Shown here: in pieces, positions 1 through 5,250 of the stretch
How positions within the stretch are numbered: position 1 is the stretch's first letter
How the letters are laid out: each line of letters opens with the position of its first letter
Assembly (NCBI GenBank): GCA_001871755.1
Contig: MNXL01000221.1
Coordinates: forward strand, 1-8,782
Length of the DNA: 8,782 bases
Origin: Anaerolineae bacterium CG2_30_64_16
GTDB taxonomy: Bacteria > Chloroflexota > Anaerolineae > CG2-30-64-16
Reading direction: 5' to 3'
Translations under genes and position numbers: made by a program
The notes under the pieces: model-generated
What the model was told of the DNA's origin: nothing
Database searches by the model: none
Seen by the model: the letters and a program-made list of their open reading frames with translations, nothing else

Positions 1-274
1 CATTGGGCAACTCGGCGACGGCCGCCCCTTCCAGCGTGGCGTAGCAGCCGGTGACCACCAGCCGGGCAGCCGGGTTGGCGCGTGCCATCTGCCGGACCAG
101 TTGCCGGCTCTTGCGCGCGGCCTCGCCTGTGACCGTGCAACTGTTGAGCACGCACAGGTCGGCGCCGACCGCCGAATCGGTCAGGTCGTGCCCGGATGCG
201 ACCAATTGCCGGCCCAGCGCGGCCATCTCGGCGTAGTTCAAACGGCAGCCCAGGGTTTCCAGATAAATGCGCAT
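1..274 (-). CDS. mtaB: tRNA t6A37 methylthiotransferase, N-terminal part (MtaB-like radical SAM)
   Basis: Partial gene: 91 residues are visible and the rest lies beyond the left edge. MtaB adds a methylthio group to N6-threonylcarbamoyladenosine at tRNA position 37 in the cytoplasm, using two 4Fe-4S clusters and SAM. The visible part is the N-terminal UPF0004 domain. It begins MRIYLETLGCRLN and has the three cysteines expected to hold the auxiliary cluster: Cys10 in TLGC, Cys46 in LNSCTVTGEAARKSRQ and Cys77 in VVTGCYA. The NSCTVT form and the short N-terminus fit MtaB better than MiaB or RimO. The radical SAM CxxxCxxC motif and TRAM domain would lie outside the window. The ATG at 274 directly precedes the conserved strand and has no clear Shine-Dalgarno, but a promoter lies just upstream, so the mRNA may be leaderless. 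The gene follows the epimerase stop by 45 bases on the same strand. The family assignment is firm; MtaB versus a close paralogue is a little less so. Confidence 0.9.
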   Translation of the reverse strand, partial: MRIYLETLGCRLNYAEMAALGRQLVASGHDLTDSAVGADLCVLNSCTVTGEAARKSRQLVRQMARANPAARLVVTGCYATLEGAAVAELPN

Positions 275-280
275 GGGCTC

Positions 281-309
281 AGTATACCGGAAAGCAAACG
301 ACTGGGCAA
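281..309 (-). promoter_or_regulatory. Candidate promoter of the mtaB-like gene
   Basis: On the minus strand, TTGCCC (304-309) and TATACT (281-286) are separated by exactly 17 bases, close to the sigma-70 consensus. The first base of the start ATG (274) lies seven bases past the -10 box, where transcription would normally begin. This is a prediction from sequence only. Confidence 0.5.
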
Positions 310-319
310 GCGTGGCACT

Positions 320-1336
320 TTACAAATGCCCTGCCTCGCGCAGCCAGGCCTCGGTTCGCCGCATCCCCACGGCGAAATCGACCTGGGGCGCGTAGCCCAG
401 CATCCGTCTGGCCTTCTCCACGCTGAACTGCGACGGGTTGCGCCGAAAATGCAGCGACCACGGTCCGATCGGCGGCTTGCCGAGCAGCCGGCGCAACAGG
501 TTGGCCGGTCCCGAGCGCGCTAATCGGGTGACCCAGCCCGGCAATACCGGCAGGCTTTCCCGCCCCAGCATGCGCGCGTAGGCCAGGTAGAACTCGCGGT
601 AGGTCACCGCCCGGTCGTCGCACAAGTTGAACGTCTCGCCGACCGCGGCCGGATGGGTCAGCGCCAGCCACAGGCCATCCACCACATTGTCGATGTAGCC
701 CGGCGTCACCAGCCCATTGTCCCGCCCTAACAGCACCAGCCGCCCGCGCCGGATTTGCTCGATTGGGCCGACCGTCCACGCGTCCCCGCGCGGGCCGTAG
801 GTGGACGCGGGGCGCACGATGACGTAGGGCAGGCCGCTCTCCCGCACCAGCCCCTCGGCCGCGATCTTGCTGTCGGGGTAGAGTTGCCCGACCGGCGGCG
901 TGGGCATCGACTCGTCGATCAGCGCCGCGCGGTTCAGCCCGTAGACCGCCACGCTGCTGATGTAGACGAACCGTTCGACCCCCGCGGCTTTGGCCGCGGC
1001 CAGCACGTTGGCCGTGCCCTCCACGTTTGTGCGCCAGGCCAACTCCGACGAGGGCCCCGCGCCGCCGGTCCAGGCCGCCGCGTGGACGACTGCCCTGCAT
1101 CCCTGAACTGCGCGGGCCACCGACTCGGGGTCCAGCAAGTCGCCCTGGACCACCTCCACCCCCTGGCTGGCCAGCCAACCCGCCGCGGCCGGCCGCCGCG
1201 CCAGCCCGCGCACCGGCGCCCGTTCGCGCAGTAGCCGCTCCGCCAGGCGCCCGGCGATGAAGCCGGCGATGCCGGTGAGGAGGATTGGGTATTGGGTATT
1301 GGATATTGAGGGTTGGAAGCTGGATGATTGGTTCAT
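320..1336 (-). CDS. NAD-dependent epimerase/dehydratase (extended SDR family)
   Basis: A 338-residue protein if started at the ATG at 1336. Extended SDR enzymes of this type oxidise, epimerise or dehydrate nucleotide sugars, or reduce related substrates, in the cytoplasm; the exact substrate cannot be read. Numbering from 1336, the Rossmann dinucleotide loop TGIAGFIAG is at 21-29 (GxxGxxA form), the adenine-binding GDLLD at 65-69, the active-site serines in YISSVAVYG at 125-133, and the catalytic YPDSK at 153-157, followed by IVRPASTYGP. An in-frame ATG at 1393 would add 19 residues, but it overlaps a good -10 box and its codons are tandem repeat, so I prefer 1336. Even from there the first 18 or so residues (SISNTQYPI and around) are encoded by repeat DNA that runs straight into strand beta-1. 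There is no clear ribosome binding site. The stop lies 45 bases ahead of the mtaB-like gene, so co-transcription is possible. Confidence 0.85.
   Translation of the reverse strand: MNQSSSFQPSISNTQYPILLTGIAGFIAGRLAERLLRERAPVRGLARRPAAAGWLASQGVEVVQGDLLDPESVARAVQGCRAVVHAAAWTGGAGPSSELAWRTNVEGTANVLAAAKAAGVERFVYISSVAVYGLNRAALIDESMPTPPVGQLYPDSKIAAEGLVRESGLPYVIVRPASTYGPRGDAWTVGPIEQIRRGRLVLLGRDNGLVTPGYIDNVVDGLWLALTHPAAVGETFNLCDDRAVTYREFYLAYARMLGRESLPVLPGWVTRLARSGPANLLRRLLGKPPIGPWSLHFRRNPSQFSVEKARRMLGYAPQVDFAVGMRRTEAWLREAGHL
1284..1310. repeat. Heptamer tandem repeat (ATTGGGT type)
   Basis: ATTGGGT, ATTGGGT, ATTGGAT, then a decayed unit, in steps of 7 bases. It lies inside the epimerase gene just before the dinucleotide-binding loop. 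Its first 25 bases are identical, in the same orientation on the plus strand, to 6572-6596 in the glycosyltransferase gene. Confidence 0.85.
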
Positions 1337-1340
1337 CTGC

Positions 1341-1391
1341 GATTTGCAGTTTGCGATTTGCAGTTTGCGATTTGCCGATTTGCTGATTCGC
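1341..1391. repeat. Heptamer tandem repeat (GATTTGC/AGTTTGC type)
   Basis: Five perfect 7-base units (GATTTGC and AGTTTGC alternating) fill 1341-1375, followed by two units that have grown to 8 bases (CGATTTGC, TGATTCGC). The tract fills the leader between the predicted epimerase promoter and its start codon. On the minus strand the units read GCAAATC and GCAAACT, close relatives of the GCAATCC units at 6911-7001. Confidence 0.85.
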
Positions 1392-1421
1392 ATTGTAGCC
1401 CACGCGCCGCGGATCGGCCAA
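1392..1421 (-). promoter_or_regulatory. Candidate promoter of the epimerase gene
   Basis: On the minus strand, TTGGCC (1416-1421) and TACAAT (1392-1397) are 18 bases apart. The ATG at 1393 overlaps the -10 box and so could not be translated from a transcript made here; this is why the start at 1336 is preferred. The form CTACAATGC recurs at the right-end promoter (8684 onwards). Confidence 0.5.
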
Positions 1422-1492
1422 TTCGGTCGGCGGGCGACGTTGCCGAAGACGCGATGTCGTGGTAAACTCGGTTATGATGAAAGAGATCGAGT

Positions 1493-1521
1493 TTGACTAT
1501 TAGGGTAAGTACGATTAGACT
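1493..1521 (+). promoter_or_regulatory. Candidate promoter of the DUF234-type ATPase gene
   Basis: TTGACT (1493-1498) and TAGACT (1516-1521) are 17 bases apart. The -10 box falls on the centre of the 37-bp palindrome, and the predicted transcript start (about 1528) lies in its right arm. Anything bound to the palindrome would therefore block RNA polymerase. The promoter at 3920-3948 has the same -10 sequence and spacing. Confidence 0.5.
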
Positions 1522-1537
1522 AATCGTACTTACCCTA
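1501..1537. promoter_or_regulatory. Perfect 37-bp palindrome, probable operator
   Basis: The left arm TAGGGTAAGTACGATTAG (1501-1518) is matched without error by CTAATCGTACTTACCCTA (1520-1537), with a single A between them. It is AT-rich compared with its surroundings, lies over the -10 box and start region, and ends three bases before the AGGAG of the ATPase gene. No T-run follows, so it does not look like a terminator. A dimeric repressor site is the simplest reading; the ATPase's own winged-helix region is one candidate binder. Confidence 0.7.
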
Positions 1538-1540
1538 TTC

Positions 1541-1545
1541 AGGAG
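1541..1545 (+). promoter_or_regulatory. Ribosome binding site that decides the ATPase start
   Basis: AGGAG lies only two bases before the ATG at 1548 but eight bases before the in-frame ATG at 1554. The second spacing is normal, so translation most likely begins at 1554. Confidence 0.65.
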
Positions 1546-1553
1546 TCATGACC

Positions 1554-2996
1554 ATGCTGGTGGATCGCGAGCGCGAGCTGGACGAACTGAATGCCCTCCT
1601 TGACGCGCCAGCAGCGCGTCTGGTGACCGTCAGCGGCCGGCGCAGGTTGGGCAAGACGACGCTGCTGATCCACTGGGCCAGGACCAGCCAACGGCCCTAC
1701 CTCTACTGGGTCGGCTCCCATTTCCCTTCGAGCGTGCTGTTGAGCCAGTTTTCACAGCAGGTCTGGCAACACGGCAACCCCGGCAAGCGTGCGCCGCGCA
1801 CCTTCAGCTACGAGAGCTGGCCGCAGGCGTTCGAGGAATTGGCCGCCGTCTGTCAAGGCGAGCGACGGCACATCGTCATCCTCGACGAGTTCCCCTACGC
1901 GGTCGCGTCCGAGCCGGGGCTGCCCTCCGCCCTGCAAAACGCCTGGGATCAGCACCTCAAGTTCAGCAACGTCTGCCTGGCGCTCTGCGGCAGCCACATC
2001 GGGATGATGGAGCGGTTGCTGGGCGCCGATGCGCCGCTCTATGGTCGCATGGTCGGACCGTTGCGTATCCGTCCCTTGCCGTTTGCGGCGACGGCGGCCT
2101 TCTTTCCGCGGTACAGCGCCGAGCAACGGGTGGCGGTCTATGCCATTCTGGGCGGGGTGCCCGCCTACCTGGAGCAGTTCTCCGACGCGCTCTCGCTGGG
2201 CGACAACGTCAGGCAAGCCCTGTTTCGCGAGACCGGCCTCTTCCGCACCGACCCGGACTACCTGATCGGAGAACAGGTGCGCGACCCGAAGAACTATCAG
2301 GCGGTGCTATCCGCCATCGCCGAGGGCGCGCGCCGGCCGGCCGATATCGCCCTGGCCGCTGGCCTGTCTTCTCGCGTCAGCGCCGATCCCTACCTGGTCC
2401 AGTTAGTGGAGATGGACTACTTGCGCCGCGAGCTGCCGGTGACGGTACCGCCCAAGCAGCAGGCGATTTCACGCCTCAGCCGCTACGTGCTGGCCGATAA
2501 CTATCTGCGCTTCTATTTTCGCTTTGTCCGTCCCAACCTCGGCCTGCTGGCGCAGGGACTTTTCGACGAAGTGTGGGAGCGCATCGCGGGGCAGTTGCGC
2601 GCCTTTATCGGCATGACCGCTTTCGAAGAGCTGTGCCGGACATGGGTTTTGACGCAGGCTCGCGCCGGCCGGCTGCCTTTCGCCGTCGAGCAAGTCGGCG
2701 CGCACTGGGACAGCGAGGCCCAGGTGGACGTGGCGGCGATCAACTGGCGCGAGAAGGCGCTGTTGTTGGGCGAAGCCAAGTGGAGCGTGGACGCGGTGGG
2801 GCGCGAGGTGGTGCAGGAGTTGATCGAAGAGAAGACACCCAAAGTGCTCAAGGCGCTACCCAGTGCCGGTGAAGGGTGGACGCTCCATTATGTCTTCTTC
2901 GCTCGCGGTGGATTCACGGATGCCGCGCAGACGTTGGCCGAACAGCACGGCGCACGATTGGTGGATCTGGCGATGCTGGATCGCGACTTGAGGTAA
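1554..2996 (+). CDS. DUF234-type ATP-binding protein (archaeal-type ATPase, PF01637 family)
   Basis: A 480-residue STAND/AAA-like ATPase of the family with an N-terminal P-loop domain, a winged helix and a C-terminal DUF234 domain. Numbering from 1554: Walker A GRRRLGKTT at 28-36, Walker B IVILDEF at 107-113 (acidic pair 111-112), and a sensor-like segment ALCGSH at 143-148. The winged-helix region is about 249-297 (AEGARRPADIALAAGL and on). The DUF234 signature YFRFVRPN is at 321-328. After it comes a PD-(D/E)XK-like nuclease core: Asp392 in QVDVAAI, then GEAKW with Glu407 and Lys409. All core residues are present, so both ATPase and nuclease-like parts may be active. The family's biological role is not settled; it is common in archaea, thermophiles and Chloroflexota and is often accessory. 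The palindromic promoter suggests tight, possibly self-made control. Two small genes follow 40 bases downstream on the same strand. Confidence 0.88.
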   Translation: MLVDRERELDELNALLDAPAARLVTVSGRRRLGKTTLLIHWARTSQRPYLYWVGSHFPSSVLLSQFSQQVWQHGNPGKRAPRTFSYESWPQAFEELAAVCQGERRHIVILDEFPYAVASEPGLPSALQNAWDQHLKFSNVCLALCGSHIGMMERLLGADAPLYGRMVGPLRIRPLPFAATAAFFPRYSAEQRVAVYAILGGVPAYLEQFSDALSLGDNVRQALFRETGLFRTDPDYLIGEQVRDPKNYQAVLSAIAEGARRPADIALAAGLSSRVSADPYLVQLVEMDYLRRELPVTVPPKQQAISRLSRYVLADNYLRFYFRFVRPNLGLLAQGLFDEVWERIAGQLRAFIGMTAFEELCRTWVLTQARAGRLPFAVEQVGAHWDSEAQVDVAAINWREKALLLGEAKWSVDAVGREVVQELIEEKTPKVLKALPSAGEGWTLHYVFFARGGFTDAAQTLAEQHGARLVDLAMLDRDLR

Positions 2997-3036
2997 TCAG
3001 CGACGCGGAAATGCTGAACAAGGAAGGCGCTGGCTC

Positions 3037-3192
3037 ATGGCAAACCCCAACACCGCCGACATCCGTCCATATCTCACGAGCACCTACAGCGACGAAGAGA
3101 TCACGGTGCTCTGCGCCGATTATTTCCGTTCCACGGATTTGGAGCAAAAGCTGATCCCGCGTCTTCAATACATGGTAGACCATTTCCGATGA
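3037..3192 (+). CDS. Small protein resembling a truncated effector-associated domain (EAD)
   Basis: A 51-residue protein, MANPNTADIRPYLTSTYSDE to the end. AGGAAGG (3021-3027) lies nine bases before the ATG. Its TGA overlaps the next gene's ATG (ATGA at 3189-3192), a classic sign of translational coupling, which argues that it is a true gene. The segment YLTSTYSDEEITVLCADYFR resembles the first helices of the effector-associated (death-like adaptor) domains that bacterial conflict systems use to bring effectors together; full domains are about 80-90 residues and go on through a second pair of helices. Here the middle is short (STDLEQKLIPRLQYMVDHFR), so it may be a compact version or a relic. 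The resemblance comes from memory of the family pattern, not from a search. If right, its job would be to dock the neighbouring protein to a partner carrying a matching domain. Confidence 0.6.
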   Translation: MANPNTADIRPYLTSTYSDEEITVLCADYFRSTDLEQKLIPRLQYMVDHFR

Positions 3193-3665
3193 CAAGCACT
3201 CCTCGGGCACATCTTCGCCTCGAAGTTGACCAAAGCGGCAAGATCGAAACCGCCCAAGATACGATCCTGGCTTACTCCAATAATACGGGGCGATATGCCA
3301 TTTGTATTCCTGGTCAGGTCAAACGTGAGATATTGACTCATCTGCGCCAACAAGGTAAATCGAAGACGCGGGCAGTTATCTGGGTATTTTCGGTTGGCCT
3401 CTTTTTTCTGTTGCGCGATGTGCTGGCACGAGTATCTTGGATCACCATTGATCTGGAGTATGAAGGCCACGAAGCGGACATCAAAAGCATGCTGATGCGA
3501 TTGGCTCGCCAGAATGGACTGCGGATTGACCCAGATGTGGTCACTTTTGCAGCGATTGGGAAGAGTAGTGGGGCACATGAGCAGGCTATCGGTGTGTTTC
3601 GGGGTCAATTCAAGGCGGATCGGATCATCACTCTCGCTGAGTTTTCAGCACTTTCGAGGGGTTAA
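3189..3665 (+). CDS. Conserved-looking hypothetical protein, possibly RNase H-like fold
   Basis: A 158-residue protein of unknown function, starting at the ATG that overlaps the stop of the preceding 51-residue gene. No signal peptide is seen. One hydrophobic stretch (residues 62-76, AVIWVFSVGLFFLLR) could be a buried helix. The strand order suggests an alpha/beta fold: LEVDQSGKI (11-19, Asp14), DTILAYSN (24-31), YAICIPGQVKREIL (36-49), then SWITIDLEYEGHEADIK (83-99) with a cluster of acids (Asp88, Glu90, Glu92, Glu95, Asp97). An early Asp on strand one plus later acids is the layout of RNase H-fold proteins, so nuclease or nuclease-derived activity is possible, but this is inference. Base composition is visibly less GC-rich than the flanking envelope genes, which fits horizontal transfer. 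It may share a transcript with the ATPase gene upstream. Confidence 0.75.
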   Translation: MTSTPRAHLRLEVDQSGKIETAQDTILAYSNNTGRYAICIPGQVKREILTHLRQQGKSKTRAVIWVFSVGLFFLLRDVLARVSWITIDLEYEGHEADIKSMLMRLARQNGLRIDPDVVTFAAIGKSSGAHEQAIGVFRGQFKADRIITLAEFSALSRG

Positions 3666-3761
3666 ACAAAACGATCGGGGGGAGCCTGACGGCTGCATCG
3701 CTCGCTTGCACCCTGGCGTCGCTTCCAGAGATTCATCCGAGCCACCCGATCTTGACTATAG

Positions 3762-3767
3762 TATAAT
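3762..3767 (+). promoter_or_regulatory. -10 box upstream of the truncated methyltransferase copy
   Basis: A perfect TATAAT inside ACTATAGTATAATGCC, with no convincing -35 at the usual distance. Its position 75 bases ahead of the GTG at 3842 suggests it is the former promoter of the methyltransferase copy. The 176 bases from 3666 to 3841 hold nothing else that I can recognise. Confidence 0.4.
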
Positions 3768-3841
3768 GCCGTTAGCCTGGGATGTCAAGTCCGCTAAGCT
3801 GCTGTGTGAGTCCATGCTTCTAGGCAATGAAAGGCAACACC

Positions 3842-3970
3842 GTGACACCCGAACCCACCTGGAAACACTATCTCACTGACTACAACGAAGGCCTCGGCCT
3901 CGTCTACGAGCGGTTCGCGTTGCCTTTGCTGCCATGTTGTGGTAGACTCTCGATCAGGCAGCAAGGATGA
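3842..3970 (+). pseudogene. Truncated copy of the methyltransferase gene (first 27 codons only)
   Basis: From the GTG at 3842 (AAAGG at 3830-3834, seven bases before it) 27 codons match the start of the methyltransferase at 5251. I count 70 of 81 bases identical (3842-3922 against 5251-5331). Of the 11 differences, eight are synonymous, one swaps GTG for TTG at the start codon, and two change residues (Pro3/Ser, Ala26/Val). Both read TPEPTWKHYL or TSEPTWKHYL, then TDYNEGLGLVYERF. After codon 27 the likeness ends at once, and 15 unrelated residues follow to a TGA at 3968-3970. The mainly synonymous divergence says both copies were once under protein-level selection, so this is the stump of a paralogue, not a recent target duplication. 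An in-frame ATG at 3827 also exists. A short peptide could still be made. Confidence 0.8.
3920..3948 (+). promoter_or_regulatory. Candidate promoter of the small antitoxin-like gene
   Basis: TTGCCT (3920-3925) and TAGACT (3943-3948) are 17 bases apart. Start of transcription would be near 3955, leaving a 40-base leader with the AGGAGGG of the next gene. It begins almost exactly where the methyltransferase likeness ends, so it arrived with the new DNA. Confidence 0.45.
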
Positions 3971-3994
3971 CACGGCGACTGCAGGAGGGTTCTG

Positions 3995-4282
3995 ATGCCT
4001 GAATTTACCTTTGTAGGGAATGCGCCAGCGCCGGCAGAATTCCGGCAAGCGTTGGCTGATGCCATGGCGGCGACCAATCCAATAGATGATCTGTTGGTGC
4101 TGGCCGGTCGGCTCGAGGAGTACGAGCGGAAGTATCGGATATCATCGGCCAGCTTCGCTCAGCGTTACCAGGCCGGCAGACTTGATGATGAGGTGCAGCA
4201 TTGTGTCGAGTGGGCGGCCACGTATGACCTGTTTGTGAAGACCAAACTTGTCCACCTTTCCCCATCACAAGCACACGGGTAG
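3995..4282 (+). CDS. Small antitoxin-like hypothetical protein
   Basis: A 95-residue, probably cytoplasmic, mostly helical protein. AGGAGGG (3983-3989) lies five bases before the ATG, and a promoter candidate precedes it. The centre, residues 42-66 (EYERKYRISSASFAQRYQAG then RLDDE), together with the following VEWAATYDLF (71-80), fits a recurring family of small proteins in Chloroflexota and cyanobacteria with the pattern YexkYgmSsxxFxxRyxxGxLdDE...W. Members usually sit beside a second small gene and are thought to be antitoxins; I recall this from the family pattern and have not searched it. Here the normal partner is missing: the next 210 bases hold only broken reading frames. The last 12 or so residues (VHLSPSQAHG) look unlike the usual C-terminus, so the gene may be clipped by the same event that wrecked its neighbour. 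Confidence 0.65.
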   Translation: MPEFTFVGNAPAPAEFRQALADAMAATNPIDDLLVLAGRLEEYERKYRISSASFAQRYQAGRLDDEVQHCVEWAATYDLFVKTKLVHLSPSQAHG

Positions 4283-4283
4283 C

Positions 4284-4496
4284 TCCGTTGTCGAGGCTGG
4301 AGCGCCTGACCTGGCCGATATTCTGCGCGAGATTGATGCGCTGATCTACACACTGCCAGACACCGGAACGCTTTCGCCCACATGATAACCACAGTTCAAG
4401 CGTGAGCTGCCCGCCTCGTCCGACCTGGCGGTGCTGATCAGCGCGTTCTACAACACGGCCGGTGGCACGCTCATCGTCGGGGTGGATGACGCGTAG
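4284..4496 (+). pseudogene. Remnants of a broken AlbA_2 (Schlafen-type) DNA-binding gene
   Basis: One reading frame runs through this gap, broken by TGA TAA at 4383-4388. Before the stops it reads VVEAGAPDLADILREIDALI (4287-4346); the piece DILREIDALIYTL recalls C-terminal tails of restriction-modification methylases, weakly. After the stops, 4389-4496 reads PQFKRELPASSDLAVLISAF then YNTAGGTLIVGVDDA and a TAG stop. This second part is clearly the first third of an AlbA_2 domain (PF04326): the EFKREL-type strand, the helix ending in SAFxNTxGG, and the strand GTLIVGVDD. Full AlbA_2 domains are about 110-120 residues, and the rest is absent. There is no start codon of its own. The TAG stop overlaps the AGGAG of the next gene, so the join may have been fixed by supplying that gene's ribosome binding site. 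Confidence 0.65.
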
Positions 4497-4507
4497 GAGT
4501 ACCTGAC

Positions 4508-4840
4508 ATGCCTGACGGCAAGCTTTGGACCCAACACGACCGCTTCGGCAATGAGATCTACCTGACACGTGAACGATGGGCGCACATCGTTGATCTCGAC
4601 AATCATCCAGAAATGGCCGACTTCTTCGATGAGATCGCTGAGACTATTCGGCTTGGCCGGCGGCGTCAGGATCCCTACGATCCGAGCGGCTACCAATACT
4701 ACTGGGGGTTTGCTGATCTGCCCGATGGCAACACGCATCTCGTCGTCTGTGTCCGCTTCCGTTGGCGTATCGGCCTGGCCGGCGCGGTGAGCGACGAGAA
4801 GTTCGTAACGACTGCCTACATGCAGGCATTCAAGGAGTGA
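4508..4840 (+). CDS. PBECR-like toxin nuclease (BECR fold), putative
   Basis: A 110-residue cytoplasmic protein, full length for this type of small nuclease. AGGAG (4495-4499) lies eight bases before the ATG. The order of elements fits the phage Barnase/EndoU/ColicinE5-D/RelE-like group: strand IYLTRERW at 17-24 followed by AHIV with the candidate catalytic His26, the HPEM helix at 33-36, ETIRLG at 45-50, a Tyr pair at 64-65 (YQYYW), a strand HLVVCVRF at 77-84, and the closing strand KFVTTAYM at 98-105, which matches the usual FVITAY ending. Such proteins act as RNases in toxin-antitoxin systems. The DUF2283 gene begins three bases after its stop, with its ribosome binding site inside the end of this gene, so the two are one unit. 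Enzyme activity is inferred from the fold pattern only. Confidence 0.65.
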   Translation: MPDGKLWTQHDRFGNEIYLTRERWAHIVDLDNHPEMADFFDEIAETIRLGRRRQDPYDPSGYQYYWGFADLPDGNTHLVVCVRFRWRIGLAGAVSDEKFVTTAYMQAFKE

Positions 4841-4843
4841 GCG

Positions 4844-5206
4844 ATGAATGAGACCAGAATCAATTACGATGAAGAGGCTGACGTCCTGTATGTTTCCTTT
4901 GGCCGGAGCAAGCACGTTACCGGCGTGGAGCTAGGCGACAACATCCTTCTGCGGCTGGACACCGGCAAGGCCGAAGGCATCGCGCCGCGGGCGGTGGGCC
5001 TGACCTTCATCAGCTTCAAACAAATTATGGAACACCACCGCGATCGGCCTTTGACCGTCTCGTTGGCGAAGCTACGCAACCTGCCGGACGATCTGTGGGC
5101 ATCTGTCTGGGGTGTGGTTACCGCACCACCGGTCAGCGACTTTCTGAATGTCGGGTTAGCCCTGTCGCCACAGGCGCCGCCGTTGCCGGAACTGACTGAG
5201 ACGTGA
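4844..5206 (+). CDS. DUF2283 family protein, putative antitoxin
   Basis: A 120-residue protein. Residues 8-20 (YDEEADVLYVSFG) and 27-39 (GVELGDNILLRLD) followed by AVGLTFISF (50-58) are the full DUF2283 core (PF10049): a small beta-rich domain of about 60 residues often encoded next to BECR-type or DUF4258 toxins and taken to be the antitoxin. The tail from residue 60 to 120, ending in a Pro-rich stretch (ALSPQAPPLPELTET), is about twice what the family usually has; it could be the part that grips the toxin. AAGGAG at 4832-4837 lies six bases before the ATG, inside the last codons of the toxin-like gene, so translation of the two is probably coupled. Toxin first, antitoxin second is the less common order but is known. 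Family call firm, role inferred. Confidence 0.8.
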   Translation: MNETRINYDEEADVLYVSFGRSKHVTGVELGDNILLRLDTGKAEGIAPRAVGLTFISFKQIMEHHRDRPLTVSLAKLRNLPDDLWASVWGVVTAPPVSDFLNVGLALSPQAPPLPELTET

Positions 5207-5238
5207 TCAGCGGCAAAATGCCGGGCACGTTTCCGACC

Positions 5239-5243
5239 AGGAG
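5239..5243 (+). promoter_or_regulatory. Ribosome binding site that fixes the TTG start of the methyltransferase
   Basis: AGGAG seven bases before TTG at 5251. Together with the likeness to 3842, which begins exactly at that codon (GTG there), it rules against longer starts upstream at 5203 or 5218. Confidence 0.75.
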
Positions 5244-5250
5244 CAGCCAC

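Noticed and set aside
279..1421. Long alternative minus-strand reading frame overlapping the epimerase
   Set aside because: It has a high-GC shadow composition (Arg, Gly, Ala rich) and no fold motifs; the epimerase frame carries all the family motifs.
1501..1537. Intrinsic terminator for a plus-strand or minus-strand transcript
   Set aside because: The stem is AT-rich and no T-run follows on either side; its place on the -10 box fits an operator better.
1501..1537. Terminal inverted repeat of an insertion sequence
   Set aside because: No transposase is present in the window and the two arms are joined through one base.
5203..5250. Longer methyltransferase starts at 5203 or 5218
   Set aside because: The AGGAG spacing and the paralogue's likeness both point to TTG at 5251.
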